A stretch of DNA of 64,000 bases, from positions 620,001-684,000 of the forward strand of contig NZ_JADPKK010000023.1 of NCBI RefSeq assembly GCF_023073915.1, in the 5' to 3' direction. The DNA is from Bradyrhizobium sp. 149. GTDB taxonomy: Bacteria; Pseudomonadota; Alphaproteobacteria; Rhizobiales; Xanthobacteraceae. Shown here one piece after another: positions 44,596 to 54,555 of the stretch (the stretch's first letter is position 1; the number at the start of each line of letters is the position of its first letter). The notes under the pieces were generated by a model. The model was given only the letters and a program-made list of their open reading frames with translations, was not told the origin of the DNA and did no database searches. A program made the position numbers and the translations under genes.

Positions 44596-45696
44596 TCAGA
44601 TTCCCGCGATTTTGGCCACCAGATCGGCCAGCCGCTCCGCCGCGTCTAGCCGGCCGGCGCCGCGGGCGGCCTGCGCCATGGCGGCAAGACGCGCGGGTTC
44701 GGCGGCGAAGGCGGATATCTCGGCGGCGAGACGATCGGAGTTGAACTCGGTCTGCGGAATGCGGATCGCGCCATCGACCTTGGCCAGCACGCCGGCATTG
44801 GCGAACTGGTCCTGGTCGATCGCGCCCGGCAGCGGCACCAGGATCGAGGGACGTCCGATCGCGGCAAGTTCGGCCACGGTGCCGGCGCCTGAGCGCGACA
44901 CCACCAGATGGTTGGAAGCGAGCCGTGCCGGCAAATCGGTGAAGAACGGCGCGAGCTCGGCATTGATCTTCAGTCTGTCGTAGACCGCGCGCACGCGGCT
45001 CATATCTTCGTCGCGCACCTGCTGGGTGAGGACGAGCCGGCTCCACAGCGCAGGCTCAAGGCGCTCGATCGCGCCCGGCACGATATCGGCCATGATGCGC
45101 GCGCCCTGGCTACCGCCGACGACGAGCAGGCGCAGCGGGCCGTTCACCTCAGGCGCAGCATATTGCACGCCGGCTGCGGCGAGGACCGCCGGGCGCATCG
45201 GCGTGCCGACTGTCGTGGTCTTGCCCGATAGCGCCGGATCGCGGTCGAGCACGCCGGGCAACGACGTCGCAATGGCGCGGACGCGGCTCGACAGGAACCG
45301 GTTGGCGCGGCCGAGCACCGCATTGGCATCGTGGATGATGCCGGGCACGCCGGCGAATTTCGCCGCGACCAGCGGCGGCAGCGTCGGATAGCCGCCGAAG
45401 CCGACGACAGCGACCGGCTTCAATCGCTTGATGAGGCCGTAGGCGGACAGCGTGCCGGCGGCGAGCGTGAGGCCGGCATAAGCGAGCTGCAGCGGATTGC
45501 GGCCACGCGCGGTCTCGCTCGAGACGACGTCGATCATGTCCTTGGTAAACAGCCCGCTGTAGCGCAGCGCGCGCTCGTCCGTGACGAGGCGGACGCGGAA
45601 TCCGCGCCGGATCAGTTCGACCCCAAGCGCCTCGGCCGGAAACAAATGGCCGCCGGTACCACCCGCGGCGAGAAGAATCAGGGGGGAATTGTCCAT
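44596..45696 (-). CDS. murG: UDP-GlcNAc:lipid I N-acetylglucosaminyltransferase
   Basis: This 366-residue GT-B enzyme converts lipid I to lipid II on the inner face of the membrane. It has the N-terminal glycine loop LAAGGTGGHLFPAEALG, FGGYPTLPPLVAAKF, IIHDANAVLGRANRFLS, and the C-domain LVVGGSQGARIM and VSRSGAGTVAELAAIGRPS. ATG 45696 was chosen because the longer frame (to 45747) runs into the repeat element upstream. The gap to murC is 122 bases. Confidence 0.97.
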   Translation of the reverse strand: MDNSPLILLAAGGTGGHLFPAEALGVELIRRGFRVRLVTDERALRYSGLFTKDMIDVVSSETARGRNPLQLAYAGLTLAAGTLSAYGLIKRLKPVAVVGFGGYPTLPPLVAAKFAGVPGIIHDANAVLGRANRFLSSRVRAIATSLPGVLDRDPALSGKTTTVGTPMRPAVLAAAGVQYAAPEVNGPLRLLVVGGSQGARIMADIVPGAIERLEPALWSRLVLTQQVRDEDMSRVRAVYDRLKINAELAPFFTDLPARLASNHLVVSRSGAGTVAELAAIGRPSILVPLPGAIDQDQFANAGVLAKVDGAIRIPQTEFNSDRLAAEISAFAAEPARLAAMAQAARGAGRLDAAERLADLVAKIAGI

Positions 45697-45722
45697 GACG
45701 GGGAGTTTTACAGTGTCTCCCC

Positions 45723-45802
45723 CGTCATTGCGAGCGAAGCGAAGCAATCCAGACCGCCACCGCCGAGGGATTCTGGATTGCGTCGCTTCGCTCGCAATGA
45801 CG
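45723..45802. repeat. Intergenic palindromic repeat (CATTGCGAGCG family), copy 2
   Basis: This is the same element as at 29983-30063: it begins CGTCATTGCGAGCGAAGCGA and ends CGCTCGCAATGACG. It lies between ftsW and murG within the dcw cluster, five bases from the ftsW stop. Confidence 0.85.
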
Positions 45803-45807
45803 AAAAA

Positions 45808-46959
45808 CTACGCGTAGCTGCGCATCGCCTCGGCGTGGCCGCTTGCCTCGACCTCGGTGCGCGGGCGCAGCCGCGTCAGCGCCAGCATCATGCCGACACC
45901 ATAGGCCAGCGATACGATCGAAGAGCCGCCGTAGGAGATGAAGGGCAGCGTCATGCCCTTTGCAGGGATGAGCTGGAGGTTGACCGACATGTTGATCGCG
46001 GCCTGCACGCCGAACAGGATCGCAAGACCCGAGGCCGCAAAGCGCGAGAACATGTCCTCATTGGCATAGGCGCGCGACAGCGTGCGGATGACGACGAAGG
46101 CGAACAGCGTCAGCATTGCCAGGCACAGGATGATGCCGAACTCTTCGGCGGCCACCGCGAACACGAAGTCGGTGTGGCTGTCCGGCAGGCTGCGCTTGGC
46201 AATGCCCTCGCCGGGCCCGAGCCCGAACCATCCGCCGTTGTAGAAGGCTTCCATGGCGGTATCTACCTGGAAGGTGTCACCGGAAGCGGGATTCATGAAG
46301 CGCTTGATGCGTCCGGCGACGTGCGGAACGAACAGATAGGCGCTGAACAGACCTGCCGCTCCGATCCCGGCAAGGCCAAATACCCAAATCATGCGCATGC
46401 CCGCGATAAAGAACAGCGACCCCCACACCATCAGGATCAGCATGGTCTGGCCGAAGTCCGGTTCCATCACCAGCAGCGACACCAGCATCAGAAGCAGCAC
46501 CAGCGCCATGGAGGTCGCCGGCATTTCCGGCCGCTTGGTCGATTCCGCGAACAGCCAGGCGGCGATGACGACGAACGATGGCTTTGCGATCTCGGAGGCC
46601 TGGATGTTGAGGCCGAGCAGCGTGATCCACCGCCGCGACCCCTTCACTTCTGGGCCGATCGCGAGCGTCAGCACGATCAGGATGATGCTGACCGTGAAGA
46701 TGATCAGGGCGCTGCGGCGGATCGCGCGCGGCGACAGGAACGAGACCCCGAGCAGCACCAGGCAGGACGGTGCCAGGAACAGCACGTGGCGGCTGAAGAA
46801 GTGGAAGGGATCGAGCCCGATACGGGTGGCAACCGGCGGGCTCGCGGCCAGCGACAGGATCACGCCGGTGAGCATCAGCGCCAGGATGGCGCCCATCAGC
46901 GGCTTGTCGACGGTCCACCACCACTCGGAAAAGGGGGTGCGTTCTTCACGGGAGAGCAT
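45808..46959 (-). CDS. ftsW: Peptidoglycan glycosyltransferase FtsW
   Basis: This 383-residue SEDS-family polymerase works with FtsI at the septum. It has about ten transmembrane helices. The periplasmic loop LGPGEGIAKRSLPDSHTDFV and the last-helix signature ISYGGSSIVSLAYGVGMML are family hallmarks. It is flanked on both sides by palindromic repeats within the dcw cluster. Confidence 0.96.
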   Translation of the reverse strand: MLSREERTPFSEWWWTVDKPLMGAILALMLTGVILSLAASPPVATRIGLDPFHFFSRHVLFLAPSCLVLLGVSFLSPRAIRRSALIIFTVSIILIVLTLAIGPEVKGSRRWITLLGLNIQASEIAKPSFVVIAAWLFAESTKRPEMPATSMALVLLLMLVSLLVMEPDFGQTMLILMVWGSLFFIAGMRMIWVFGLAGIGAAGLFSAYLFVPHVAGRIKRFMNPASGDTFQVDTAMEAFYNGGWFGLGPGEGIAKRSLPDSHTDFVFAVAAEEFGIILCLAMLTLFAFVVIRTLSRAYANEDMFSRFAASGLAILFGVQAAINMSVNLQLIPAKGMTLPFISYGGSSIVSLAYGVGMMLALTRLRPRTEVEASGHAEAMRSYA

Positions 46960-47070
46960 GGCGGCCGCTTTCGGACAGAGGTCGGTCCATTGGTCGCCGA
47001 GGTTGGTTTACGGGAGGTTAAGGGAACGCCGATGATTGGGGAGATGATCCCCGCTGCCGCCACAAAACAC

Positions 47071-47171
47071 CGTCATGCCCCGGCTTGACCGGGGCATCCA
47101 GTACGCTGCGGCCTCTCGGCTCAAGCTGGATATCTGGAATAGTGGGTCGCCCGGTCAAGCCGGGCGACGAC
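47071..47171. repeat. Intergenic palindromic repeat (CATGCCCCGG family)
   Basis: Arms include CGTCATGCCCCGGCTTGACC with GGGGCATCC, and GTCGCCCGGTCAAGCCGGGC on the far side. Each half also folds on itself: CCCCGGcttgaCCGGGG and GCCCGGtcaaGCCGGGC. It lies in the 232-base gap between murD and ftsW. Confidence 0.75.
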
Positions 47172-47191
47172 ATCGGAACGCGAATGCGCGC

Positions 47192-48592
47192 TCACACCAC
47201 CGGCTTCACACCCGCCAGCGCCTGCACCAGCTCGCGGAACCTGGTGCCGCGGATTTCGAAATTGCGGTACTGGTCAAAGGAGGCGCAGGCGGGCGACAGC
47301 AGCACCACCGCGTCGGTGATCCCCGACGCTTCCGCATCGCGTGCGGCGTGCTCGACGGCGACGTCGAGGGTCTGGGTGATCTCGTGCGCCACTTGAGTGC
47401 CCAGCGTTCCCGAAAATTCCTGCGCGGCCTCGCCGATCAGATAGGCCTTGCGGATGCGCGGGAAATAGCCGGTCAGGCCCGTAATGCCGCCGGCCTTCGG
47501 CTTGCCGCCGGCGATCCAGAAGATGTCCGAAAAGGACGACAGCGCATGCGCGGTGGCGTCCGCATTGGTGCCCTTGGAGTCGTTGACGAACAGCACGTTG
47601 CCGCGGCGGCCGACCTGCTCCATGCGATGCGCAAGGCCCGGAAAGCTGCGCAGGCCGTTCTGAAGCACATCGAGGCTGATGCCCATCGCGAGCGCGGCGG
47701 CGGCCGCGCACGCCGCGTTCTGCGCGTTGTGCAGGCCACGCAGCGAGCCGATGCCGCCGAGTTTTGCGACCTCGCTGCGCGCGCCTCCCGCGGTGCGCAC
47801 GATGGCGCCGTGCTCGACATGGATGCCGGACGCCAGCGGATTCTTGACCGAGATGCGCACGACGTTTTTGCCGGCGCGATCGAGTCTATCGGCGATGTCG
47901 CGGCAAAAGCCGTCATCGACGCCGATGATGGCGGTGCCGCCAGCCTGCACACCGGCAACGAGCCGTTCCTTCACCGCGGCGTAATGCGCGATGGTGCCGT
48001 GACGATCGATGTGATCCTCGCTGACATTGAGCAGGATGCCGACGGAGGGATCGAGGGAGGGCGTGAGGTCGATCTGGTAGGACGACATCTCGATCACGTG
48101 GACGCGGCCCATGCGCGGCGGCTCCAGCGACAGGATCGCGGTGCCGATATTGCCGCCCATCTGGGTGTCGTAGCCGGCGACTTTGGTCAGATGCGCGATC
48201 AAAGCCGTCGTGGTCGACTTGCCGTTGGTGCCGGTGATGGCGACGAACGGCGCGTCCGGTGCGTGCCGGCGCCGCTCGCGGCAAAACAGCTCGATGTCGC
48301 CGATCACCTCGATGCCGGCTTCGCGCGCCTTTAGCACGCTCCAATGGGGCACCGGATGTGTCAGCGGCACGCCGGGCGCGAGCACCAGCGCTGCGAAATT
48401 CGCCCAGGAGACGTTTCGCAAATCAGCCGTGATGAAGCCCGCTTGCGCGGCCTTGGCAACGTTCTCGGCACTGTCGTCGGCGGCTATCACCTCGACGCCG
48501 CCCGCTTTCAACGCGTGACAGGACGCGAGTCCCGAGCCGCCGAGGCCGAACACCGCGACCGTCTTGCCGGCAAAGCACGTGACTGGGATCAT
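47192..48592 (-). CDS. murD: UDP-N-acetylmuramoylalanine--D-glutamate ligase
   Basis: This 466-residue Mur ligase adds D-Glu. It shows KTVAVFGLGGSGLASCHAL at the N-terminus, ALVLAPGVPLTHP, the ATP loop VAITGTNGKSTTTALIAHL, VSEDHIDRHGTIAHYA, and in the C-domain FVNDSKGTNADAT with IAGGKPKAGGI. It begins 7 bases after the mraY stop. Confidence 0.98.
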   Translation of the reverse strand: MIPVTCFAGKTVAVFGLGGSGLASCHALKAGGVEVIAADDSAENVAKAAQAGFITADLRNVSWANFAALVLAPGVPLTHPVPHWSVLKAREAGIEVIGDIELFCRERRRHAPDAPFVAITGTNGKSTTTALIAHLTKVAGYDTQMGGNIGTAILSLEPPRMGRVHVIEMSSYQIDLTPSLDPSVGILLNVSEDHIDRHGTIAHYAAVKERLVAGVQAGGTAIIGVDDGFCRDIADRLDRAGKNVVRISVKNPLASGIHVEHGAIVRTAGGARSEVAKLGGIGSLRGLHNAQNAACAAAAALAMGISLDVLQNGLRSFPGLAHRMEQVGRRGNVLFVNDSKGTNADATAHALSSFSDIFWIAGGKPKAGGITGLTGYFPRIRKAYLIGEAAQEFSGTLGTQVAHEITQTLDVAVEHAARDAEASGITDAVVLLSPACASFDQYRNFEIRGTRFRELVQALAGVKPVV

Positions 48593-48599
48593 CGACAGG

Positions 48600-49703
48600 T
48601 CACCGCAGCTTCAGCGTCGACAGGCCGGCAAGCGCCAGCATCACCGAGATGATCCAGAACCGGATCACGATCTGCGGCTCGGTCCAGCCGAGCTGCTCGA
48701 AATGGTGATGGATCGGCGCCATCCGGAAGATGCGTTTTCCCGTCATCTTGAACGACACCACCTGCACGATGACGGAAACCGCCTCCAGCACGAACAGGCC
48801 GCCGATCACCGCGAGCACGATCTCGTGCTTCACCGCGACCGCGATCGCACCCAGCATGCCGCCGAGCGCGAGCGAGCCGGTGTCGCCCATGAAGATCGAG
48901 GCCGGCGGCGCGTTGAACCAGAGGAAGCCGAGGCCGGCGCCCAGCAGCGCGCCGCAGAGCACGGCGAGTTCGCCGGTGCCCGCGACATATTTGATCTGGA
49001 GATAATCGGCGAACACCGCGTTGCCGGCGAGATAGGCGATCATCGCAAAGCTCGCGGTCGCGATCATCACCGGCACGATGGCAAGGCCGTCGAGACCGTC
49101 GGTGAGGTTCACCGCATTGCCGGCGCCGACGATGACGAAGGCGCCGAACACGACGAAGAACCAGCCAAAATGCAGCACGGTGTCCTTCAGGAAGGGAATC
49201 GTCAGCGCGGTCGACGCGGGATCGCGGTTCAGCCGCACCAGCGCGTAGCAGGCCACCAGCGCGATGGCGGCCTCGATCAGCAGGCGAAGCTTGCTGCCGA
49301 ACCCGCTCGTCGTCTGCTTGGTCACCTTCAGATAATCGTCATAGAAGCCGACGAAGCCGAAGCCGAGCGTCACCGCCAGCACGATCCAGACGTAGGGGTT
49401 GAGCGGATTGGCCCACAGCACCGTGCCGACCGTCAGGCCGGACAGGATCATCAGCCCGCCCATGGTGGGCGTGCCTTTCTTCGCGAGATGCGATTGCGGG
49501 CCATCGGCCCGGATCGGTTGGCCCTTGCCCTGGCGGAGGCGCAGATGGTCGATGATCCAGGGCCCGAACAGGAACACAAACAGCGCGCCGGTGACGACGG
49601 CGCCGCCGGTGCGGAAGGTGATGTAGCGGAAGACGTTCAGGAACGTGCGAACGGCACCGAAACCCGGAAAGGTGTTGGAGAGCTCGATCAGCCAGTAAAA
49701 CAT
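48600..49703 (-). CDS. mraY: Phospho-N-acetylmuramoyl-pentapeptide-transferase
   Basis: This 367-residue membrane enzyme makes lipid I from UDP-MurNAc-pentapeptide and undecaprenyl phosphate. It has ten predicted helices. The catalytic motifs are GFYDDYLKVTKQTTSGFGSK, NAVNLTDGLDGLAIVPVM, and the C-terminal histidine loop RMAPIHHHFEQLGWTE. A 164-base gap without a gene separates it from murF. Confidence 0.98.
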   Translation of the reverse strand: MFYWLIELSNTFPGFGAVRTFLNVFRYITFRTGGAVVTGALFVFLFGPWIIDHLRLRQGKGQPIRADGPQSHLAKKGTPTMGGLMILSGLTVGTVLWANPLNPYVWIVLAVTLGFGFVGFYDDYLKVTKQTTSGFGSKLRLLIEAAIALVACYALVRLNRDPASTALTIPFLKDTVLHFGWFFVVFGAFVIVGAGNAVNLTDGLDGLAIVPVMIATASFAMIAYLAGNAVFADYLQIKYVAGTGELAVLCGALLGAGLGFLWFNAPPASIFMGDTGSLALGGMLGAIAVAVKHEIVLAVIGGLFVLEAVSVIVQVVSFKMTGKRIFRMAPIHHHFEQLGWTEPQIVIRFWIISVMLALAGLSTLKLR

Positions 49704-49867
49704 TCAGACGGTCCTATGGCGCCCTGGGCACGCGTTCTTGGTATTGGCCTCAACGTGCCTCCCGCGCACTCGCTGGTCTTCATCATCGGGCCGGGCGACC
49801 TCTAAAGAAAACCGGACGGCTTCGCGCCGGAAAGGGTGGGATTCGGGATCAGCGTCTTCCAAGCAGT

Positions 49868-51247
49868 TTACGCCTTTGCCTGCAAGGCGGCCACTAGGCC
49901 CGGCACAAACTTGTTGACCCAGAACATCTTCTTGCTGCCCTTGACAACCACGACATCGCCTGCCCTGAGCAGATTTGCGACCATGCTGGGCTGGAGAGTC
50001 GCCGGATCGTCGTGCCAGCCGAGGCCCTTGCCGGCTGGAAGCACCTCGAACAGGTGACGCATCAGAGGCCCGACGCAATAGACGCCGTCGATGCCGTTCA
50101 GATGCTTGGCGAGGTCGGTGTGATAGCCGGCCGCGCCATCGCCCAGCTCCAGCATGTCGCCGAGCACGGCAATGCGGCGGCCACCTGTCGTGTTGCGCGC
50201 CTGCAGGCTTTGCAGCGCGGCAGCGACGCTGGCCGGATTGCCGTTGAAGCTGTCGTCGATCACGGTGACGCCGCCGGCCGCCTGCTCGACGCCGCGGCCG
50301 GTCATGATGCCGACCCGGTCGAGCTTGATCGCAAGCGTCGCCGTATCGAGGTTCGCGGCACGGACCGATGCGAGCGCGGCGAGTGCATTCTGGACGCGGT
50401 GCGGCGCGCCCGGCGTCAGGCTGAACGCGATCTCCTTCTTGCCGAGCGCGGCCACGACCTGCCAGCTGTCGCCGTGCGGCGCGTGCGCGACCTCGTGCAC
50501 CTCGGCTTTGTCGCCGAAGCGTATGACCTTGCCTTTCCAGTCCGGCGCCTTGATCCCGGCGGGCAGCACCAGCACGCCGTCCGGGGGCAGGCCGAGCGCA
50601 ATCGACACCTTCTCGCGGCGGATGGCTTCGAGCGAGCCGAGCTTCTCCAGATGCACCGGCTGGACGTTGACGACGAGCGCAACCGTGGGCCGGGTCAGCT
50701 CGCTGAGCCGCGCGATCTCGCCGGCCTGGTTCATGCCCATCTCGACGACCCAGAGACTGGCGTCCGGCCGCGCATTGCACAGCGTCAGCGGCACGCCCCA
50801 GAAATTGTTGAAGCTCGAGGGGCTGGCATAGGCGCCGGGATAGGCGGCGAGGAATTCCTTGGTGCTGGTTTTGCCCGCGCTGCCGGTGAGCCCGATCACC
50901 GGCCCGTTGAAGCGCGCACGTGCCGCGCGCGCGAGGGCCCAGAGACCGTCGATCAGCGTGTCCTTGACGACGATCTGGGGAATGCGGATGCCCGCGATCT
51001 CGTGCGGCACGATCATTGCGACTGCGCCCGAGGCTTCGGCCTTGTCCGCGAACTCCCAACCGTCACGCGCGCTGGCGAAAGCCGAGATGAAGCCTCCACT
51101 CGGCGTGCCGCTCAGCGCGACGAACAGGCTGCCCGGTTTCACCAGCCGGCTGTCCTGGGTGACGAGATCGATTGGCGTGTCCGGAAACGATCCGGCAGCG
51201 CCCAGCGCGCGCGCCACTTCGGCCACCGTCCATATTGGCGCGCTCAT
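49868..51247 (-). CDS. murF: UDP-MurNAc-tripeptide--D-alanyl-D-alanine ligase
   Basis: This 459-residue Mur ligase adds D-Ala-D-Ala. It shows the ATP loop VIGLTGSAGKTSTKEFLAAY, ALVVNVQPVHLEKLGS and the C-domain TVIDDSFNGNPASVAAAL with IAVLGDMLELGDGAAGYH. The usual GTNGKT loop is GSAGKT here, as in many MurF. It overlaps murE by 4 bases (ATGA). Confidence 0.97.
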   Translation of the reverse strand: MSAPIWTVAEVARALGAAGSFPDTPIDLVTQDSRLVKPGSLFVALSGTPSGGFISAFASARDGWEFADKAEASGAVAMIVPHEIAGIRIPQIVVKDTLIDGLWALARAARARFNGPVIGLTGSAGKTSTKEFLAAYPGAYASPSSFNNFWGVPLTLCNARPDASLWVVEMGMNQAGEIARLSELTRPTVALVVNVQPVHLEKLGSLEAIRREKVSIALGLPPDGVLVLPAGIKAPDWKGKVIRFGDKAEVHEVAHAPHGDSWQVVAALGKKEIAFSLTPGAPHRVQNALAALASVRAANLDTATLAIKLDRVGIMTGRGVEQAAGGVTVIDDSFNGNPASVAAALQSLQARNTTGGRRIAVLGDMLELGDGAAGYHTDLAKHLNGIDGVYCVGPLMRHLFEVLPAGKGLGWHDDPATLQPSMVANLLRAGDVVVVKGSKKMFWVNKFVPGLVAALQAKA

Positions 51248-52716
51248 GCATTCCTCGACGCTAATGCGGCGGCGACCGCCTCGTGATCACTGAAGGGCAA
51301 CACCTCGCCGCCGACGATCTGCCCGGTCTCGTGTCCCTTGCCGGCGATGAGCAGCGCATCGCCATCTTCCAATTCCTCGATCGCAGTGCGGATCGCAACG
51401 GCGCGGTCGCCGATTTCGCGGGCGCCCTTGGCGGCCGCGAGGATTTCGGCGCGAATGGCTTCCGGCTTCTCGCTGCGCGGATTGTCGTCAGTGACGATGA
51501 CGCCGTCAGCGTTACCAGCCGCGATCTCGCCCATGATCGGACGCTTGCCGGCATCGCGATCGCCGCCGGCACCGAACACGACGACCAGCCTGCGCTTGGC
51601 GTAAGGGCGTAGCGCCTGCAACGCTTTCTCCAACGCGTCGGGCTTGTGCGCGTAGTCGACGAAGATCGGCGCGCCGTTGCGTTCGCCGACGCGCTCCAGC
51701 CGGCCCTTGGCGCCTTCGAGATGTTCCAGGCTCGCGAATACGTTGGCCGCGTCGCTGCCGGTGCCGATCGCAAGGCCGGCCGACACCAGCGCATTCTCGA
51801 TCTGGAATTCGCCGACCAGCGGCAGCCGGATCGCATATCGCTTGCCGCGATGATCGAGCGCGAGCACTTGCGAAAACCCTTCGACCTCCACACCGGCGAG
51901 GCGAATCCCCTCGCCTGCCCCGTCACCGTTGCGACCGACCGCCATCAGGCGCAAGCCGCGCGACTTCGCAGCACTGACCGCCTCCGGCGAGCAATCATGA
52001 TCGGCTGAGATCACCGCCGCGCCTCCGGGCTGAACCAGTTCGCGGAACAGCCGGAGTTTTGCCGCGAGGTAATGCGCGATCGTCGGGTGATAATCCATGT
52101 GGTCGCGCGAGAGATTGGTGAAGCCGCCGGCCGAGACGCGCACGCCGTCCAGACGATACTGATCGAGCCCATGCGAGGAGGCCTCGAAAGCGAGATGCGT
52201 GACGCCCTCGCGCGCGATCTCGTCGAGCTGCCGGTGCAGCGCGATCGGATCGGGCGTCGTCAGCGAGCCGTAGACGGTGCGCTTCGGTGAAACGAGGCCG
52301 ATGGTGCCGATGCTGGCGGAGGCGTGCCCCAGCCGTTCCCAGATCTGGCGCGTGAACGCGGCGACCGAGGTCTTGCCACTGGTGCCGGTCACCGCGGCAA
52401 TGGTCGCGGGCTGCGCGGGGAAGAATTTTGCCGCGGCCAGCGCCAGCGCACGGCGCGGATTGGCAACCCCAATGAACGGCACCTTGCAGCCATCAGGCGC
52501 GTGGTCGCCGACGACCGCGACCGCGCCTGCGGCAATCGCGGCATCGATGAAGCGCGCACCGTCGGTCTTGCTGCCCGCAAGTGCGAAGAAGAGATTGCCC
52601 GGCTTGACCATTCGGCTGTCGAGGGCAATGCCTGTTACCTCGAGCGCCGCGACGGCGGGCTCGATTGCAGCATCATCGCCCTGAACGTTCCGGCCTAGGA
52701 GGTCGCGCAGCTTCAT
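51244..52716 (-). CDS. murE: UDP-MurNAc-dipeptide--meso-diaminopimelate ligase
   Basis: This 490-residue Mur ligase adds the third residue. The motif TDDNPRSEKPEAIR carries the DNPR signature that selects meso-diaminopimelate over lysine. Other landmarks are ALDSRMVKPGNLFFALAGSK, the ATP loop AVTGTSGKTSVAAFTRQIW, FEASSHGLDQYRLDGV, and VDYAHKPDALEKAL. It overlaps murF and lies 84 bases after ftsI. Confidence 0.98.
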   Translation of the reverse strand: MKLRDLLGRNVQGDDAAIEPAVAALEVTGIALDSRMVKPGNLFFALAGSKTDGARFIDAAIAAGAVAVVGDHAPDGCKVPFIGVANPRRALALAAAKFFPAQPATIAAVTGTSGKTSVAAFTRQIWERLGHASASIGTIGLVSPKRTVYGSLTTPDPIALHRQLDEIAREGVTHLAFEASSHGLDQYRLDGVRVSAGGFTNLSRDHMDYHPTIAHYLAAKLRLFRELVQPGGAAVISADHDCSPEAVSAAKSRGLRLMAVGRNGDGAGEGIRLAGVEVEGFSQVLALDHRGKRYAIRLPLVGEFQIENALVSAGLAIGTGSDAANVFASLEHLEGAKGRLERVGERNGAPIFVDYAHKPDALEKALQALRPYAKRRLVVVFGAGGDRDAGKRPIMGEIAAGNADGVIVTDDNPRSEKPEAIRAEILAAAKGAREIGDRAVAIRTAIEELEDGDALLIAGKGHETGQIVGGEVLPFSDHEAVAAALASRNA

Positions 52717-52800
52717 GGTCTTCCAGTCGACATGGCCGCGCCGGAAGCCGAATCTCCAGGGAAATCCCGACTCAGCGGCGGCAACGGCCCACCCGGTTGA

Positions 52801-54555
52801 TTACTGGGTTGTCCTGGATGCTGCAAGAATAAGGCGCTCGGACGGCGGCAGGTCAAACCGCGGCTCGACGCCTAAAAGCGGCGCGATCCGCTCGATCACC
52901 TTGCCGCCGGTCGGCACCGCGTTCCAGCCCGAGGTGATGAAACCCTTCGTTTCGGGAATCGCCTGAGGCTCGTCCAGCATGATCAGGATCTGATATTTGG
53001 GATCGTCGCAGGGCATGATCGCGGTGAAGGAGTTGAGCACCCGCTTTTTGGCGTAGCGGCCGTTGATGACCTTCTCGGACGTACCCGTCTTGCCGCCGAC
53101 GTAGTAACCCTTGACGTCGGCCGTCTTGGCGGTGCCGATTTCGGCATTGAGCCGCATCAGGAACCGCATCTTGTCGCTGGTGTCCTGCTTGATCACGCGC
53201 TTGGCCATCGCCGCCGCTTCGGACTCGCTGCGCTTCATGAAGGTTGGTGGGATCAAATAGCCGCCGTTCACCAGCGCGTTGATACCCATCACCGCCTGCA
53301 GCGGCGCCACCGACATGCCCTGGCCGAACGCGATGGTCACCGTGTTCAGCTCGCCCCAGCGGCGCGGTATCAGCGGTGCCGCGCTTTCCGGCAGCTCGGT
53401 GCGCAGCCGGGTCAACTGGCCCATCTTGGCGAGGAATGCCTTGTGGGCCTCGACGCCCTGGCCGAGCGCGATCCGCGCGGCACCGATATTGGATGAGAAG
53501 GTGAACACTTCCTTGGTGTTGATGAAGCGTCCGAGCGGATGGCTGTCGTGGATGGTGAACTTGCCGTAGTGCAGGTTTCCGCGTGCATCCCACGACGTGT
53601 TCAAATTGATCTTGCCGGAATCGAGCGCCATCGCCAGCGTGAACGCCTTGAAGGTCGAGCCCATCTCGTAGACGCCGGTGGTCAGGCGGTTGATGCGGTC
53701 CGGATCGTGCGCTTCCTTCGGATTGTTGGGATCGAAGTCCGGAAGGGAGACCATCGCCACGATCTCGCCGGTCTTGACGTTGGAGACGATGCCGGAGGCG
53801 GCCTTGGTGTGGTACTTCTCCTTGGCCTTCAGGAGCTCGTCGCGCAGGGCGTGCTCGACGCGCAGATCGACCGAGAGCTCGATCGGCTTTTGCAGCCGGT
53901 CGGTGGCAAAGCCCGCGCGGTGGAGATCGGCGAGGCCCTGATTGTCGAGCCACTTCTCCATGCCGGCGATGCCCTGATTGTCGATGTTGACGAGGCCGAT
54001 GAGGTGGGCGACCTCGTTGCCGGTCGGATAGACGCGCTTGTTCTCGCGCAGGAAGCCGATGCCCGGAATGCCGAGCTTGTGGATGTCCTGCTGCTGCTTT
54101 GCCGTAATCTCGCGCTTGAGCCAGACGAAGCCCTTGCGCGTCCTCAGGCGCTCGCGCACCTCGGCCTCGTCGAGATCGGGCACCGTGGCGGTCAGAAGCT
54201 CGATCGCCTCGTCCTTGTCGATGATGCGGCGCGGCTCGCCGAACAGGCTCGAGGCCTTGACGTCGGTCGCGAGGATCGCACCGTTGCGATCGACGATATC
54301 GGGCCGCGCGGTCGCGACCACCTCCTGCGCCGCGGCGCGGCGCGCGCCATGAGCGTCGGCGCCGATCGCGAACATCACGAGCCGGCCGCCGATCAGGGCG
54401 TAGACCGCGGCAAAGGCGAGCATCGCCAGGCCGACGCGCGCCCGCGCCTTCGCCGCGCGATCGACGTTGCGCCCGTACAGCAGACTGCGGATCAGCCGCT
54501 GCCGCCAAGGCTCAGTCGGCTTTTCTGCAGGTTTGGCCGGGGTCACAGCATTCAT
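52801..54555 (-). CDS. ftsI: Peptidoglycan D,D-transpeptidase FtsI (PBP3)
   Basis: This 584-residue septal class B penicillin-binding protein has one N-terminal transmembrane helix near residues 42-62 and a pedestal domain (VATARPDIVDRNGAILATDV). The transpeptidase domain has the active-site SxxK in YEMGSTFKAFTLAMALDSGK, SxN in TFSSNIGAARIALG, and KTG in YYVGGKTGTSEKVINGRY. It overlaps ftsL by 4 bases and pairs with FtsW. Confidence 0.97.
   Translation of the reverse strand: MNAVTPAKPAEKPTEPWRQRLIRSLLYGRNVDRAAKARARVGLAMLAFAAVYALIGGRLVMFAIGADAHGARRAAAQEVVATARPDIVDRNGAILATDVKASSLFGEPRRIIDKDEAIELLTATVPDLDEAEVRERLRTRKGFVWLKREITAKQQQDIHKLGIPGIGFLRENKRVYPTGNEVAHLIGLVNIDNQGIAGMEKWLDNQGLADLHRAGFATDRLQKPIELSVDLRVEHALRDELLKAKEKYHTKAASGIVSNVKTGEIVAMVSLPDFDPNNPKEAHDPDRINRLTTGVYEMGSTFKAFTLAMALDSGKINLNTSWDARGNLHYGKFTIHDSHPLGRFINTKEVFTFSSNIGAARIALGQGVEAHKAFLAKMGQLTRLRTELPESAAPLIPRRWGELNTVTIAFGQGMSVAPLQAVMGINALVNGGYLIPPTFMKRSESEAAAMAKRVIKQDTSDKMRFLMRLNAEIGTAKTADVKGYYVGGKTGTSEKVINGRYAKKRVLNSFTAIMPCDDPKYQILIMLDEPQAIPETKGFITSGWNAVPTGGKVIERIAPLLGVEPRFDLPPSERLILAASRTTQ

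Noticed and set aside
49704..51059. Long 451-codon open frame on the minus strand overlapping murF
   Set aside because: It is the shifted frame of murF; its translation is Arg/Ala-rich with no domain, while murF has full Mur ligase motifs.
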